Source: a virus. From it: a stretch of 58,357 nucleotides of DNA. The notes beneath the pieces are model-generated. The model ran no database searches, was not told where the DNA came from, and saw only the letters and a program-made list of their open reading frames with translations. The position numbers were made by a program, and so were the translations under genes. Each line of letters starts with the position of its first letter. Within the stretch, counting starts at the first letter, position 1. The stretch covers positions 1 through 58,357 of IMG/VR virus record IMGVR_UViG_3300041409_001210. One strand, written 5' to 3'. Below are positions 30,601 through 39,800 of this stretch, in pieces.

Positions 30601-30876
30601 ATGTTGCGGACGACGCGGTACACGGTCAGAGGGGTGCGCAGGGCGAATCGGGAGTTGAACGGCTGGGTCTCGGCGGCGATCTTGCTGATGGTCCTGCTGG
30701 CCGTCGGGGTTCTTGTCGTGCTCTGGTTCCTCGTCCCGGCCGTGATCGGTGGCGTGGTCTGGATCTACGGGGTTCTGGCGGGGATCGTCAGCGAGCGCGG
30801 GGAGCCGGCCAAGCGCCGAGGGGCAGCGATCGCGGGTGCCCCGTGGCGCGGACTGCAGCGGGCGATCGGCGAATGA
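30601..30876 (+). CDS. Small membrane protein of the envelope cassette, 91 aa
   Basis: Basic N-terminus (LRTTRYTVRGVRRANRELNG), then one long or two closely spaced membrane spans (VSAAILLMVLLAVGVLVVLWFL and VPAVIGGVVWIYGVLAGIV), then a basic tail. First gene of a three-gene rightward island inside the leftward tail block. Its stop overlaps the lipoprotein ATG (ATGA). Membrane proteins of this type in prophages often block superinfection; that is inference. Confidence 0.7.
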   Translation: MLRTTRYTVRGVRRANRELNGWVSAAILLMVLLAVGVLVVLWFLVPAVIGGVVWIYGVLAGIVSERGEPAKRRGAAIAGAPWRGLQRAIGE

Positions 30877-31337
30877 GGCGCCTGGCGGGACTTCTGGTGA
30901 CGTTGGCGGTGGCCGCGCTGGCTGGCTGCGGCGGCGGCACTGGAACTACGGGCGCTACGGCGCGCGCGCCTTCGCGCAGCAAAATCATCAAGTGCGTGAA
31001 TCACGGGGGCGGCGTCAGTCAACAAGAGGTGCAAGCCGAAATAGGCGCGCTTCCTGCGCACGACGAAATCGAAACGCCGGGCCTTCCTGAAGGCGGACCC
31101 GGCGTCCTTGAAGAAGGTGACTTGCCAGGCGCTGTCATCACGGTCGACCTTTTCGGCACCGCATCAGAAGGCAAAGAAGCAGCCGAGATGCTGACCGAAG
31201 AAGAACCCACGGCTGAAGTCCATAGCTATGCAGGCGGCGCTGCCGTCTCAGTCATCGCTCGCGTGGAAAATGAAGGCTCGACCGTCACGTCGGCGCCGAA
31301 GGACAGGCAGCTAGTGGCGAAATGCCTCGGGGCTTGA
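30873..31337 (+). CDS. Lipoprotein of the envelope cassette, 154 aa
   Basis: The N-terminus MRRLAGLLVTLAVAALAGC is a lipoprotein signal with the lipobox LAGC, so the protein should be anchored to the outer face of the membrane through Cys19. The mature part is polar and acidic with two more cysteines (KCVNHGG near residue 42 and AKCLGA at the end), which could form a disulfide. It has ASEGKEAAEMLTEEEPTAEVHSYAGGAAVSVIA, a plausible small alpha/beta domain. No family recognised. Base composition appears less GC-rich than the flanking tail genes. Confidence 0.75.
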   Translation: MRRLAGLLVTLAVAALAGCGGGTGTTGATARAPSRSKIIKCVNHGGGVSQQEVQAEIGALPAHDEIETPGLPEGGPGVLEEGDLPGAVITVDLFGTASEGKEAAEMLTEEEPTAEVHSYAGGAAVSVIARVENEGSTVTSAPKDRQLVAKCLGA

Positions 31338-31366
31338 GATTCGCGCTACCCTTGTCGAGCAATCAA

Positions 31367-31397
31367 GCGCCCCCGCGCCGCTCTAACGGCCGGGGGC
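31367..31397 (+). promoter_or_regulatory. Structured leader hairpin before the metzincin gene
   Basis: GCCCCCG (31369-31375) pairs with CGGGGGC (31391-31397), then a bulged C, an inner 4-bp stem GCCG/CGGC, and a 6-base loop. It lies 12 bases before TGGAGGT and 26 bases before the ATG. A hairpin of the same design precedes the HNH gene at 41593. Confidence 0.55.
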
Positions 31398-31423
31398 ATG
31401 GCCATCTGAACTGGAGGTTCGAG

Positions 31424-31876
31424 ATGACGAAGTGGATTCTAGGAGTGCTGGTCGCTTTGGCGATGCTCATCGGCGCTCCCACTGCAAGCGCCGACACCGA
31501 CGCTCTCGCCGAAGCGCCACCGACGAGCACGCCGATGCCCGCTTTGCCGGTGATCGAATCTCTCGAACCCGTGGCGACTGCCTATTGGGCGCTACGGGGC
31601 GTGACTCTGCCGCCGGTCGAAGTGTTCTACGTCGAAAAGATCCCGAGCGATTGGGCTGCGGCCGAAGAGCCTGGATCGCGGATCTGGCTCACCGAAGCGT
31701 TCCTCAATCAGACCGGCCGCGGCGGCCGCGAACTCCAGTGCATCGTCTGGTTGCATGAGCGCGGCCATACTGCGGGCCTCACCCACGAAAGCCCTGATCC
31801 GGTGATGAACGCCGACCTGGCCGGCGCCCCCGGCTTTCGTGTTCCGCCGAAGTGCAAGGAGTGGGCGCGCTCCTGA
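31424..31876 (+). CDS. Secreted metzincin-like zinc protease, 150 aa
   Basis: Signal peptide (WILGVLVALAMLIGAPTASA, cleaved about residue 23), then a Pro-rich linker and a compact domain. HERGHTAGLTH (residues 111-121) fits HExxHxxGxxH, the zinc-binding signature of metzincins such as matrixins: His111, His115, His121 bind zinc and Glu112 is catalytic. DPVMNAD follows, and Met128 would be the Met-turn. Cys106 and Cys144 may pair. At 150 aa it is short for the class. ATG at 31424 follows TGGAGG. Substrate unknown; the protein should act outside the host cell. Confidence 0.75.
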   Translation: MTKWILGVLVALAMLIGAPTASADTDALAEAPPTSTPMPALPVIESLEPVATAYWALRGVTLPPVEVFYVEKIPSDWAAAEEPGSRIWLTEAFLNQTGRGGRELQCIVWLHERGHTAGLTHESPDPVMNADLAGAPGFRVPPKCKEWARS

Positions 31877-31881
31877 ACGCC

Positions 31882-33858
31882 CTACGTCTCCGGGATAGAC
31901 GAGTAGCAGGGGCAATGCGTGACCTGGACCTTGAATCCGTCCTTCCCGGAGTCGACGATTTCTCCGAACTGACCACGGCTCGGCGCGACCGCGATCTCTA
32001 CCGGCGCTTCTTCGGGGCCGGAGACGGGAAGGCGCGGCAGGTCCGCCCCTGGGTAGCCGATCGGTGCGGCGCCGGCGCCGTCCGAGCTTTCGCGGTACAT
32101 GCCCTGCGTCGAAAGAAAGACGCTCTTGCTCGCGTACATGACGGCGTCTTGCGGCGGGACTGGTGAGGCGAAAAAGTTTCGGTAGATGCGCACGATGACG
32201 GTAGTCGAGCCGTTGAAATCGTTGATTCCCACCTTGCCTTCGGCGTGCGGTTCGCCGCTCTTGAAGGTGGCCGCGATCGTCCTCCGCTGTTCCTGACCGG
32301 CGTGACGAACGATCACTTCGGCTCCGGCGTTGATTTCAGCTTCGAGGGTGCCGTGCTGCCAGATCATCCCTCTGAGAGTGAAGATGGTGAGCACGCCGGC
32401 GACGGAGTATTCGATCTGGACGCTCGAGCCTGCGCCGCCTCCAAACCCCACCACCCTCACCCAGTAGGTGGAGGAAAACCAGCGCAGGTAGATGCCTTGC
32501 GCCAGACTGCCGACAGAAGCCGACGCCGACATTTCGCACCTGACGCGGACTGGGCCTATCGTCGATCCGGCCAGGACAGCGCTGCGACCTTCCGAGTCTC
32601 CTTTGAAGGCACGTTCCGTACCTTCGGCGGTCCGCGTGAAGCCGCCTTTCGAACTCCCCAGTTCTTCCCATTTGCCGCCCGTGATGGCTTCGCTTTCTTT
32701 CAGCATGCCGGTACCGGCAAGGCTGTCATTGGCATCAACCGAGGCAAGCGAGACCGAGGACTGCAACGCCGCCAGCACCCCCGATGACTCGTCCGCACAC
32801 ACGAACCGCAGCCGGTCGATCGAGATGTTCTCGCCGCCCGCTTCCCCGCGGGCCTGGATCACACCCGCCCAACGCTGCGCGCCGAACGGCAGCGCCTTGA
32901 CATTCACTTGGCCGAGCGGCACCCAGACGAGTGCTCCGTTGCCGAATACCTGGATCTGCGTGTTTTCCTGCGGTGCGACGATGTCCCCGACGCCGTAGAG
33001 GAGGCGTAACCAGGGAAGCTTTTCCGAGGTCGAGTAGACCCGCGCCCAGACCGTGTACAGGCCCGCGTGGGTCAGGAAGGTGGTTCCGGCCTTGTTGGTC
33101 GAGAGCACCGGCGTCCAGCCCGTCGAGAGTTTCGGATGTTTGACGACTTTGGTCCCGTAGGAACCGGCGAGCGTCACTTTTTCGGCGATGTCGAGCAGGC
33201 CCAACGCTTCAGCGTTGTAGGCCCATTCGGCCGTGTTCGCCGAGGAGTAGTTGCGGCGCCGGTAGTGCCACATCAGCCCGGCCTGCGCGTTGCCCGACTT
33301 GTCTTCGACCTGCATGTTGGTGACGCGGGCCGGCATGTCGCCGCCGACCTGCATCGTGAAGGCGCCGTCGCCCGTGAATTCGTGGGCGGTCCCGGTGACT
33401 TCTTCTTCGTACCAGTCGGGCAGCCGTTGGAGTTCGAGGGTCGCTTCGCGGTCGACGTCCTTGTTCTCGGCCAGCCAGCTCGAGGAGAAGTGGAGTTTGG
33501 CTTCGGTGAGGTCGGCGAAGCCGTAGCGGCCCGACTTCAGCACCCGTTTGAGACGCCCTCCGCCTTCCTGGTTTATCTGCGCGACCTTCTGCTGGAGCAG
33601 CACCCGCCAGTCGTCGAAGGACATCGCTTCGGTGGCCTTGATGATCAGCGGGATCTTGACCGGGATCAGCGGCCAGACGTGGTCGATCGGCGTCGACCCG
33701 AAGACGCCTTCGGCCATGAACTGTTTGACCTCCTGGTCGCCGAAGTCGAGGCCCTGCCAGTAGATTTCGATGCCGCCTTCGGTGAGGTCACCGGTGAGCC
33801 CCAGTTCGGTGCGGCCGGGACTCGCTACCTCTTCCGGGTCCAGGATCACCGTCTGCAT
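31882..33858 (-). CDS. Distal tail / minor tail protein, 658 aa
   Basis: Directly follows the tape measure (TGATG overlap), the usual place of the distal tail protein. The N-terminal 200 residues (LGLTGDLTEGGIEIYWQGLDFGDQEVKQFMAEG and PVKIPLIIKATEAMSFDDWRVLLQQKVAQINQEGGG) resemble Dit-type domains of siphoviruses. The rest contains beta-sandwich modules with Trp/Tyr-rich strands, similar to carbohydrate-binding domains. It probably forms the ring at the tail tip and may bind the cell wall. Confidence 0.8.
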   Translation of the reverse strand: MQTVILDPEEVASPGRTELGLTGDLTEGGIEIYWQGLDFGDQEVKQFMAEGVFGSTPIDHVWPLIPVKIPLIIKATEAMSFDDWRVLLQQKVAQINQEGGGRLKRVLKSGRYGFADLTEAKLHFSSSWLAENKDVDREATLELQRLPDWYEEEVTGTAHEFTGDGAFTMQVGGDMPARVTNMQVEDKSGNAQAGLMWHYRRRNYSSANTAEWAYNAEALGLLDIAEKVTLAGSYGTKVVKHPKLSTGWTPVLSTNKAGTTFLTHAGLYTVWARVYSTSEKLPWLRLLYGVGDIVAPQENTQIQVFGNGALVWVPLGQVNVKALPFGAQRWAGVIQARGEAGGENISIDRLRFVCADESSGVLAALQSSVSLASVDANDSLAGTGMLKESEAITGGKWEELGSSKGGFTRTAEGTERAFKGDSEGRSAVLAGSTIGPVRVRCEMSASASVGSLAQGIYLRWFSSTYWVRVVGFGGGAGSSVQIEYSVAGVLTIFTLRGMIWQHGTLEAEINAGAEVIVRHAGQEQRRTIAATFKSGEPHAEGKVGINDFNGSTTVIVRIYRNFFASPVPPQDAVMYASKSVFLSTQGMYRESSDGAGAAPIGYPGADLPRLPVSGPEEAPVEIAVAPSRGQFGEIVDSGKDGFKVQVTHCPCYSSIPET

Positions 33859-36800
33859 CAGCTACCTGCTCTCGCGAGACCGCGCCGAGCCGTGCGGGCG
33901 CCGCGACGTTGCATGCGGTTGATCACGGCTTCCACCTTCTCGTCGTTGATTTCGACCTCGGTCCTGCGCTCGGCCTCGTAGTGGTTGACCACGACCTTCG
34001 GGCTCAGGAGCGAGGAGGTCTCGGCCGCGGTGCGGATATAGGCACCGGGACGGGTGGCGACGATCTCAGGACCCTGCTCGCCGACCAGCGCGGCGACCAT
34101 GCCGCCCGATTCGTAGCCGCCCGCGTACGGAAGGATGTGGGCACCGTTCAGGGTCTGGCGCTCGACTTCGCCGATCGCTGCCCGTTCGTTGGCCTGCCGG
34201 AGTAGTTCTTCGAGGAGCTGGGTCCGTTCTGATTCCGCGGCGGAGGTCGAGGAACCGGCCGACCCGGCGCCGCTGCCCGCCACGCTGCCGATCCCCGCCT
34301 GCGCCTGCGCGACGTTCAGCCCAAGTTCTTCGATCGCCGTCTGCGTGTCCCAGATCGCGCCACCGACGCTGCCGGCGTGGCGCGGAGGGGCGAGCGCGGC
34401 GGCCGCGAGGTGTTCGTGCTGGCCGGGCCAGTGGATGCCCTGCACTTCCTGCATCGACTGCTCGAAGGAGCCGGAGCCCGGGAGCGGCGGCTGTGGTGGC
34501 TGGAGCGCTTTCGGGAAGCCGGGGTAGAACTCCTGGCGAGCTTCGCCGAGGGCCTTGCGGAGTTCCCCGTCCTGGAACCGGAGTTCAGGCAGCAGCGACC
34601 GTTCGTACTGGGCGTCCTGCCATTCGCGGCCGAGGATCGTCGGCAGCGCTTTTTTCGGGTTCTTCTTCTGCCACTCGTCGACGCGCTTCTTGACGGCGTC
34701 GAAGTGGCGCGGGATGCCCGCGATCATCACGTCGTCGGAGTGGATCTGGACTTCCCAGTTAGCCTCCAGGCCGGTCGCCTTCGACTCGGCGCCGAGGATC
34801 GTGTTCCGCCAGTCGGCCTCGGCGCCCAGCACCTTCTCGTAGGCCGGCCGCTCGCGGCCTTCGACGAAGGCTTCGTAGTCGTGCAGGTGGTTCAGTTCGA
34901 TCTGGTGGTTGGCTTCTTCCACCCCGCGGACCTTGACTTCGTAGGCCTTTTCGGTTTCCGATCCGACCTGTTCCGGCGTCTGCTGGAGGGTCGGTTCGGT
35001 GGGCTCGAGAGCGACGACCTGTTCGGCGTACTGGCCGGCGGTCTCGTAGCCGCGCTCGGCGAGTTCGATGTTCTTCTCCTCGCCGGTGATCTTCCCGAGC
35101 TGCTTGGCCAGGTGGTGGGAGTAGTGTTTTTTCGCCTCTTCGTTGCGCAGCTTGTGACGGGCGCGCTCGAGTTCACGGAGGTACTTCTGGATCCTCGTGA
35201 CGTTAGCCTGCAGGGCGCGCTGGAGTTTGGGGCGACCCGTGGCCAGATGGGCGGCGTGTTCGTAGGTCTGGAGCTCGCCGCGCCAGCGGTGCATCTCCTC
35301 CGCGATCCCGTGGAGGGTCTTCGGCACCTTGGAGGAGCCGAGGCTGAGGCTTTTCGTGTGGGCGCCTTTGAATTCACCGGGGACCGTTTCGGTGGGTTTG
35401 GAGCCGGCGCCGGGGCCGTGGCCTTTCGAGTATTCGGGCCACCGGACCGCAGTGATGCCGCTGCCACCCACCGACCCGACGATCGGGGAAGTCCCGACGA
35501 CCCCGTCGTGGTCGTTGCCCTGGATCATTTCCGAGGAGCTGATCGCGAGGGCGACGTGTTCGCCGCCGTAGTCGATGACCGCCCCTGCCTGCATGTGGGC
35601 GCGGCCGAGCGCCGTGCCGTAGCTCGCCTTCCCCCAGTTTTCGGCGAGCGCATATCCCGAGGGGACCGGCAGCCCGTGTACGCGCATGTCGTCCGCCAGG
35701 AAGTCGCCGCACCACTCGCCGGGGGATTCGCTGTCCCAAGGTTGGCTCTGGCCGATCCGTTCCATCGCCCAGTGGACGACTTCAGTCGGCGTCTGCTTGC
35801 TTTCAGCTTCGGTCTGGGCCTTCTTGGCTTCGCTCGCGGCGGTCGAGTTCGGGACACCGAGACGCGCTTCTTCCTTGGCAATCAGGCCGCCTTCGGCCAT
35901 GTGCGCCCCCCACTTCCAGGCGAGGTGCTCTTGCTGCTGCTCAGTGGTCAGTCGCGCCCGCGGGTGATGCGCCACGGCACGGGGATCGAACCGACCGCCG
36001 GCCCCGGCGGCGATCCCGATGGGGCCGCCTCCCTGGCGATGATTGAAGTCGCCCGCCAGCGGCTTGAACTGGCCCGAGAGAACCCAGTTTTCGTCGTAGT
36101 GGGCCTTGACATAGGCAAGCTGGGAGGGGTAGGCGCTTTCCACGTGGTGAAACGGGATGCCGAGGGCCGCGTAGACATCCGAGGAGCGAAGGTCGGAGAA
36201 CCACGAGGCACCTCCCTCTGCCTGAACGTCGTGGTTCCACACCTCCGGGTTCTGGCGGACATGGGCGAACTCGTGGACCAGACCGCGCCGGACGTCATCC
36301 GTGACCCAGTCCCGGCTGCTGCGACCTGCCCCGGCGTTCGACACCAGGAAGGGGATCTCCCACGTCGGGATCTCGACCGTCCGACCCCGCGTCGTGTCGG
36401 CGGTTTCTCCTTCGCGACGGTGCGGGAAGGAGATCGCCGGTGGGCCCACGGCGCCGAACAGGGCGTGCCAGACGTCGTCGGCGAAGCCCCGTGCGGCGAC
36501 AGGACCCCCCTCCGCAAAGCCATTGCGCCGCATCATGGCTTCGGCCTCGGCCTGGTGGGTGCCGTAGTTGTCGCGACCCATTGAGGATGCCCCGGCGCCC
36601 GACGCCTGGATGATCTGCGCGATTTCGTACGCAGGCATCTTCGGATGCATCCGAGCGAGCCCGATGGCCGAGCCGTTCCCGGTCCACGCCGGGGTACCGG
36701 TGAGGAAGCCCGCGATCTCCTTCGCGGCCGACATGATCGGGGCGCCGACGCCGGCCCCCTCCCCCTCCAGCACGTTGCTGAACGGCCCGTTCTCGTCGAT

Positions 36801-39800
36801 CAGCGCCTCGAAGAGGGCGAGGATCGCCAGATGGGGCGCGTGAGCGCGGCGGACCTCTTCTGCGGCGATGTCAAACCGGTTGCCTTCAAGGCCCGAGATA
36901 TTGATGGTCCCGCCGGTGCCGGTGCGCCCCTTCGACCCGTGCGCCTGGAGGAAGTGTTGGGCCGCGGTGTAGCCGGTGTGGATCGCCGCGTCCCCCAGGC
37001 CGAGGACAGCGCCTTTCGGACCCTGAAGCTGCGGTTCCGGGCCGAGCATCCCGCCGTGCTGGAAGCGCGGCACCGAGGAGTTCATCCATTCGAGCTTCTG
37101 GGCACCGACCGCCGCGACTTCGGGCGGCGTGAAGACGCGCTCGCCCGACTCCAGCACCACCGGGCTCATGCCGCCCTTCTGGAGCCCGTGGGCCGCCGTG
37201 GCTTCCCGGTTCATGATGAAGGATTCGTGGGGCAGCAGATAGGGGTGGTTGTCGCCCGTCGAGTTGCCAGGGACGGTGAAGCCACCGGTCTGGTGGCCTT
37301 GGCCTTCCCCGAACGCCTTGAAGGCCGACTGGTCACCCTTCGTGAGGCCCTTGTCGAGCTGGCCGGTCTTCAGGTGGAACTGAGGGAGGCTGGTCACGCC
37401 GAGGGCTTCGAGCACCTGCGAGGTGTTGCCGCCGATGTCTTCGAGGGCTTCGCGGACAAGAGAGTTCATTTCGCCGAAGGGTCCGACGACGTTGACGCCG
37501 AGCGCCTGCGCCTGTTCGCCCGCTTTCAGCGCCATCAGGCCGAATTCGGTGACCACGGCGCTCCGAAGGCGCCCGTAGGAGCCTTTGACCAGGGCGCCGG
37601 TCTGTTCGGCGTGGCGGACCTGCTCGAGCTCCATCTGGACGGCGATCGCCCGCATCTTGGGCGGCATCTGCCCCAATTCACTGATCTGGCTCGCGATGCC
37701 CTTGCGGTTGGCGCCTCCCGCTTTTTCCCACGACGAGACGAAGCTGTGGGCGATGCCGAAGGGGTCGTTGCCGGTGACGAGGTGGGCTTCTTTCAGAAGG
37801 GCGGCGATTTCCTTGTTGCCCTTTTCGACCGCGATGTAGCCTTCGTGCTCGCCGGTCTTGATCGCTTCGATGGCGGCGTGCATGTTGTCGGCGGCGGCGG
37901 CCCGCCATTCCGGGGAGCCTTCCTGGAAGGCCTTCGCGTTCTCTTCGGAGCCCTTCCGCAGCAGCGTCTTGATCTGGTCGAGTTCGACGACGTAGCCTGA
38001 CTTGAGTCGGCCGAGGTCTTCGGCCTCGCCGCCGATCGCCTGACGCTGGCTCTGGGGAATCTTGAGTTCGGGGTTCTTGGATGCTTCGAAGAGGGCGGCG
38101 GCGTCCGACTTTTCGAGTGCGCCGGCGACGACATTGCTGAATTCGCCGACCGCGACACCCATCTGGATCAGCAGCGCGTGAACACGTTCGTGACCTTCGG
38201 ACATGTCGATCGTCCCGTCCCGCATCCCGGCCCGGATCGCTTCGACAGCAGCGTGCATGGCGTCGGCGGTGTGCCCTCCCCACTGCGACGTCCCGGTCTG
38301 CCAGGTCTCATCGGCCTGATGGAGTCCCGTTTCGAGGGCACCGTCGATCGCGCCGAGACCCTGCTTCGCGTCCGAGTGGATCTTCCCCATGGTGTCCGAG
38401 AAGTGACCGCGGAGACTGGTCAGTTCGGCTTCTGACTTCATCCATTCGAGGCCGAGCGCTTTCTGGTGCGAGTTGGCCCGGTTGCGCCCGGTGTGGGACG
38501 ATTCGCCACCGAACCCGAGGGCGCCCAGAATTTCTTCGGCGCCCTGGAAGTGACCGACCCCCGGGATTTCGGGCAGTAGCGAATGTCTGCCGTTTCCACT
38601 GGTGCCGTCGTGTCCCGAGATCTTGTTCGCCTCTTCCCCGACCTTTTTCGCCACGATGCCACCGACGCCGATGATGAGCGCCGGCAACACGATGCCCGTC
38701 CCTGCGTACATCGCCGATCCGCCCCCGGCAGCCGCCTCACCCGCACCTGCGCCCGTCCCCAGGTAGCCGGCGGACCCGGACGCGCGCATCCGAGCATCCT
38801 GCGCCTTCAATGCGGCCCAATCCGGCTCCCAGGGATCGTCGATCAGAGGAAGCGGCGCGACCTCAGCAGGCCCCAAGGCTCGCTCGGCGAGCGCCGGGTC
38901 CATCGTGGCGCCCGCAGAGGTGACGTTGACCGCTGCGGCCTCCTCGCCGGCAGCCGCCGCGGCGGTGCCCATCGCCTCATAGGAGACGGTGAGGTTGTCC
39001 ACGGCGCCCGTCAGCCCCTCCGTGGCGGTCGTCAGAGCGTCGGTCTCGGTGACCTGGTCCTCGAAGAACCTGCCGATCAGCGGGTCTTTGGCCAGCAGGG
39101 ACTCGAAGGGCGCCCAGAGCTGCTTACGAAGCAGCGCGAGCGGCCCCTGCAGGAGTCCGAGTTTCAGCCCGATCAGCCCGAGTCCGAGCGCCCACCGGGT
39201 GACGGGTCCCGTTTCGTCCATCAGGTGCAGGAAACCGCCGACGACGTTGAGGATTTCCGTCATCGCTTCGACCATCGGAGGCGCGATCGTCATGTAGACC
39301 GGCTCCAGCGAGGAGATCAGCGGAGGGATCACTTTGAGAAGGGAGAGGATCTCTTCCTTGTGCACGACGAAGAGGTTGTGGAGCTCTTCTTTGCCTTCGG
39401 TCGACGTCTCCCATTCGTGAAGGTGGGTCAGCATTTCGGTGAGCGTCGAGACGATCGCTTCACCGCTTCCTGCGTCCTGCGAGAAGATGTCGACGACGTC
39501 GCTGCCGAGCTCCTTGAGGAAGCCCTCCCACAGGTGGAAGTCGCCGATCATGTGTTCCATGTGGCCTTCCCAGATCACGAAGCCCTGGGGGTTGTTCCAC
39601 TTGGTGAAGAATGCATCGACGGAGTGGATGAAGCCGCCCGTCGATTCGGAGGCCACGTTCAGCGTTTTGATCACGAACTGCGTGCCCTGGTCGAGGGCAT
39701 CCATGGCCGTCGGCAGGTTGTGCTGGAACTCTTCCTCGAGGTGTTCGAAGATCCCGGTGCCTTCCGGTCCCTCCAGCCATGAGAAGAGCGGTTTGAGGCC

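Noticed and set aside
34377-36584. Plus-strand frame of 735 codons
   Set aside because: Lies fully inside the tape measure gene on the other strand, has shadow-type composition (Arg/Leu/Val/Gly) and no ribosome site or family features.
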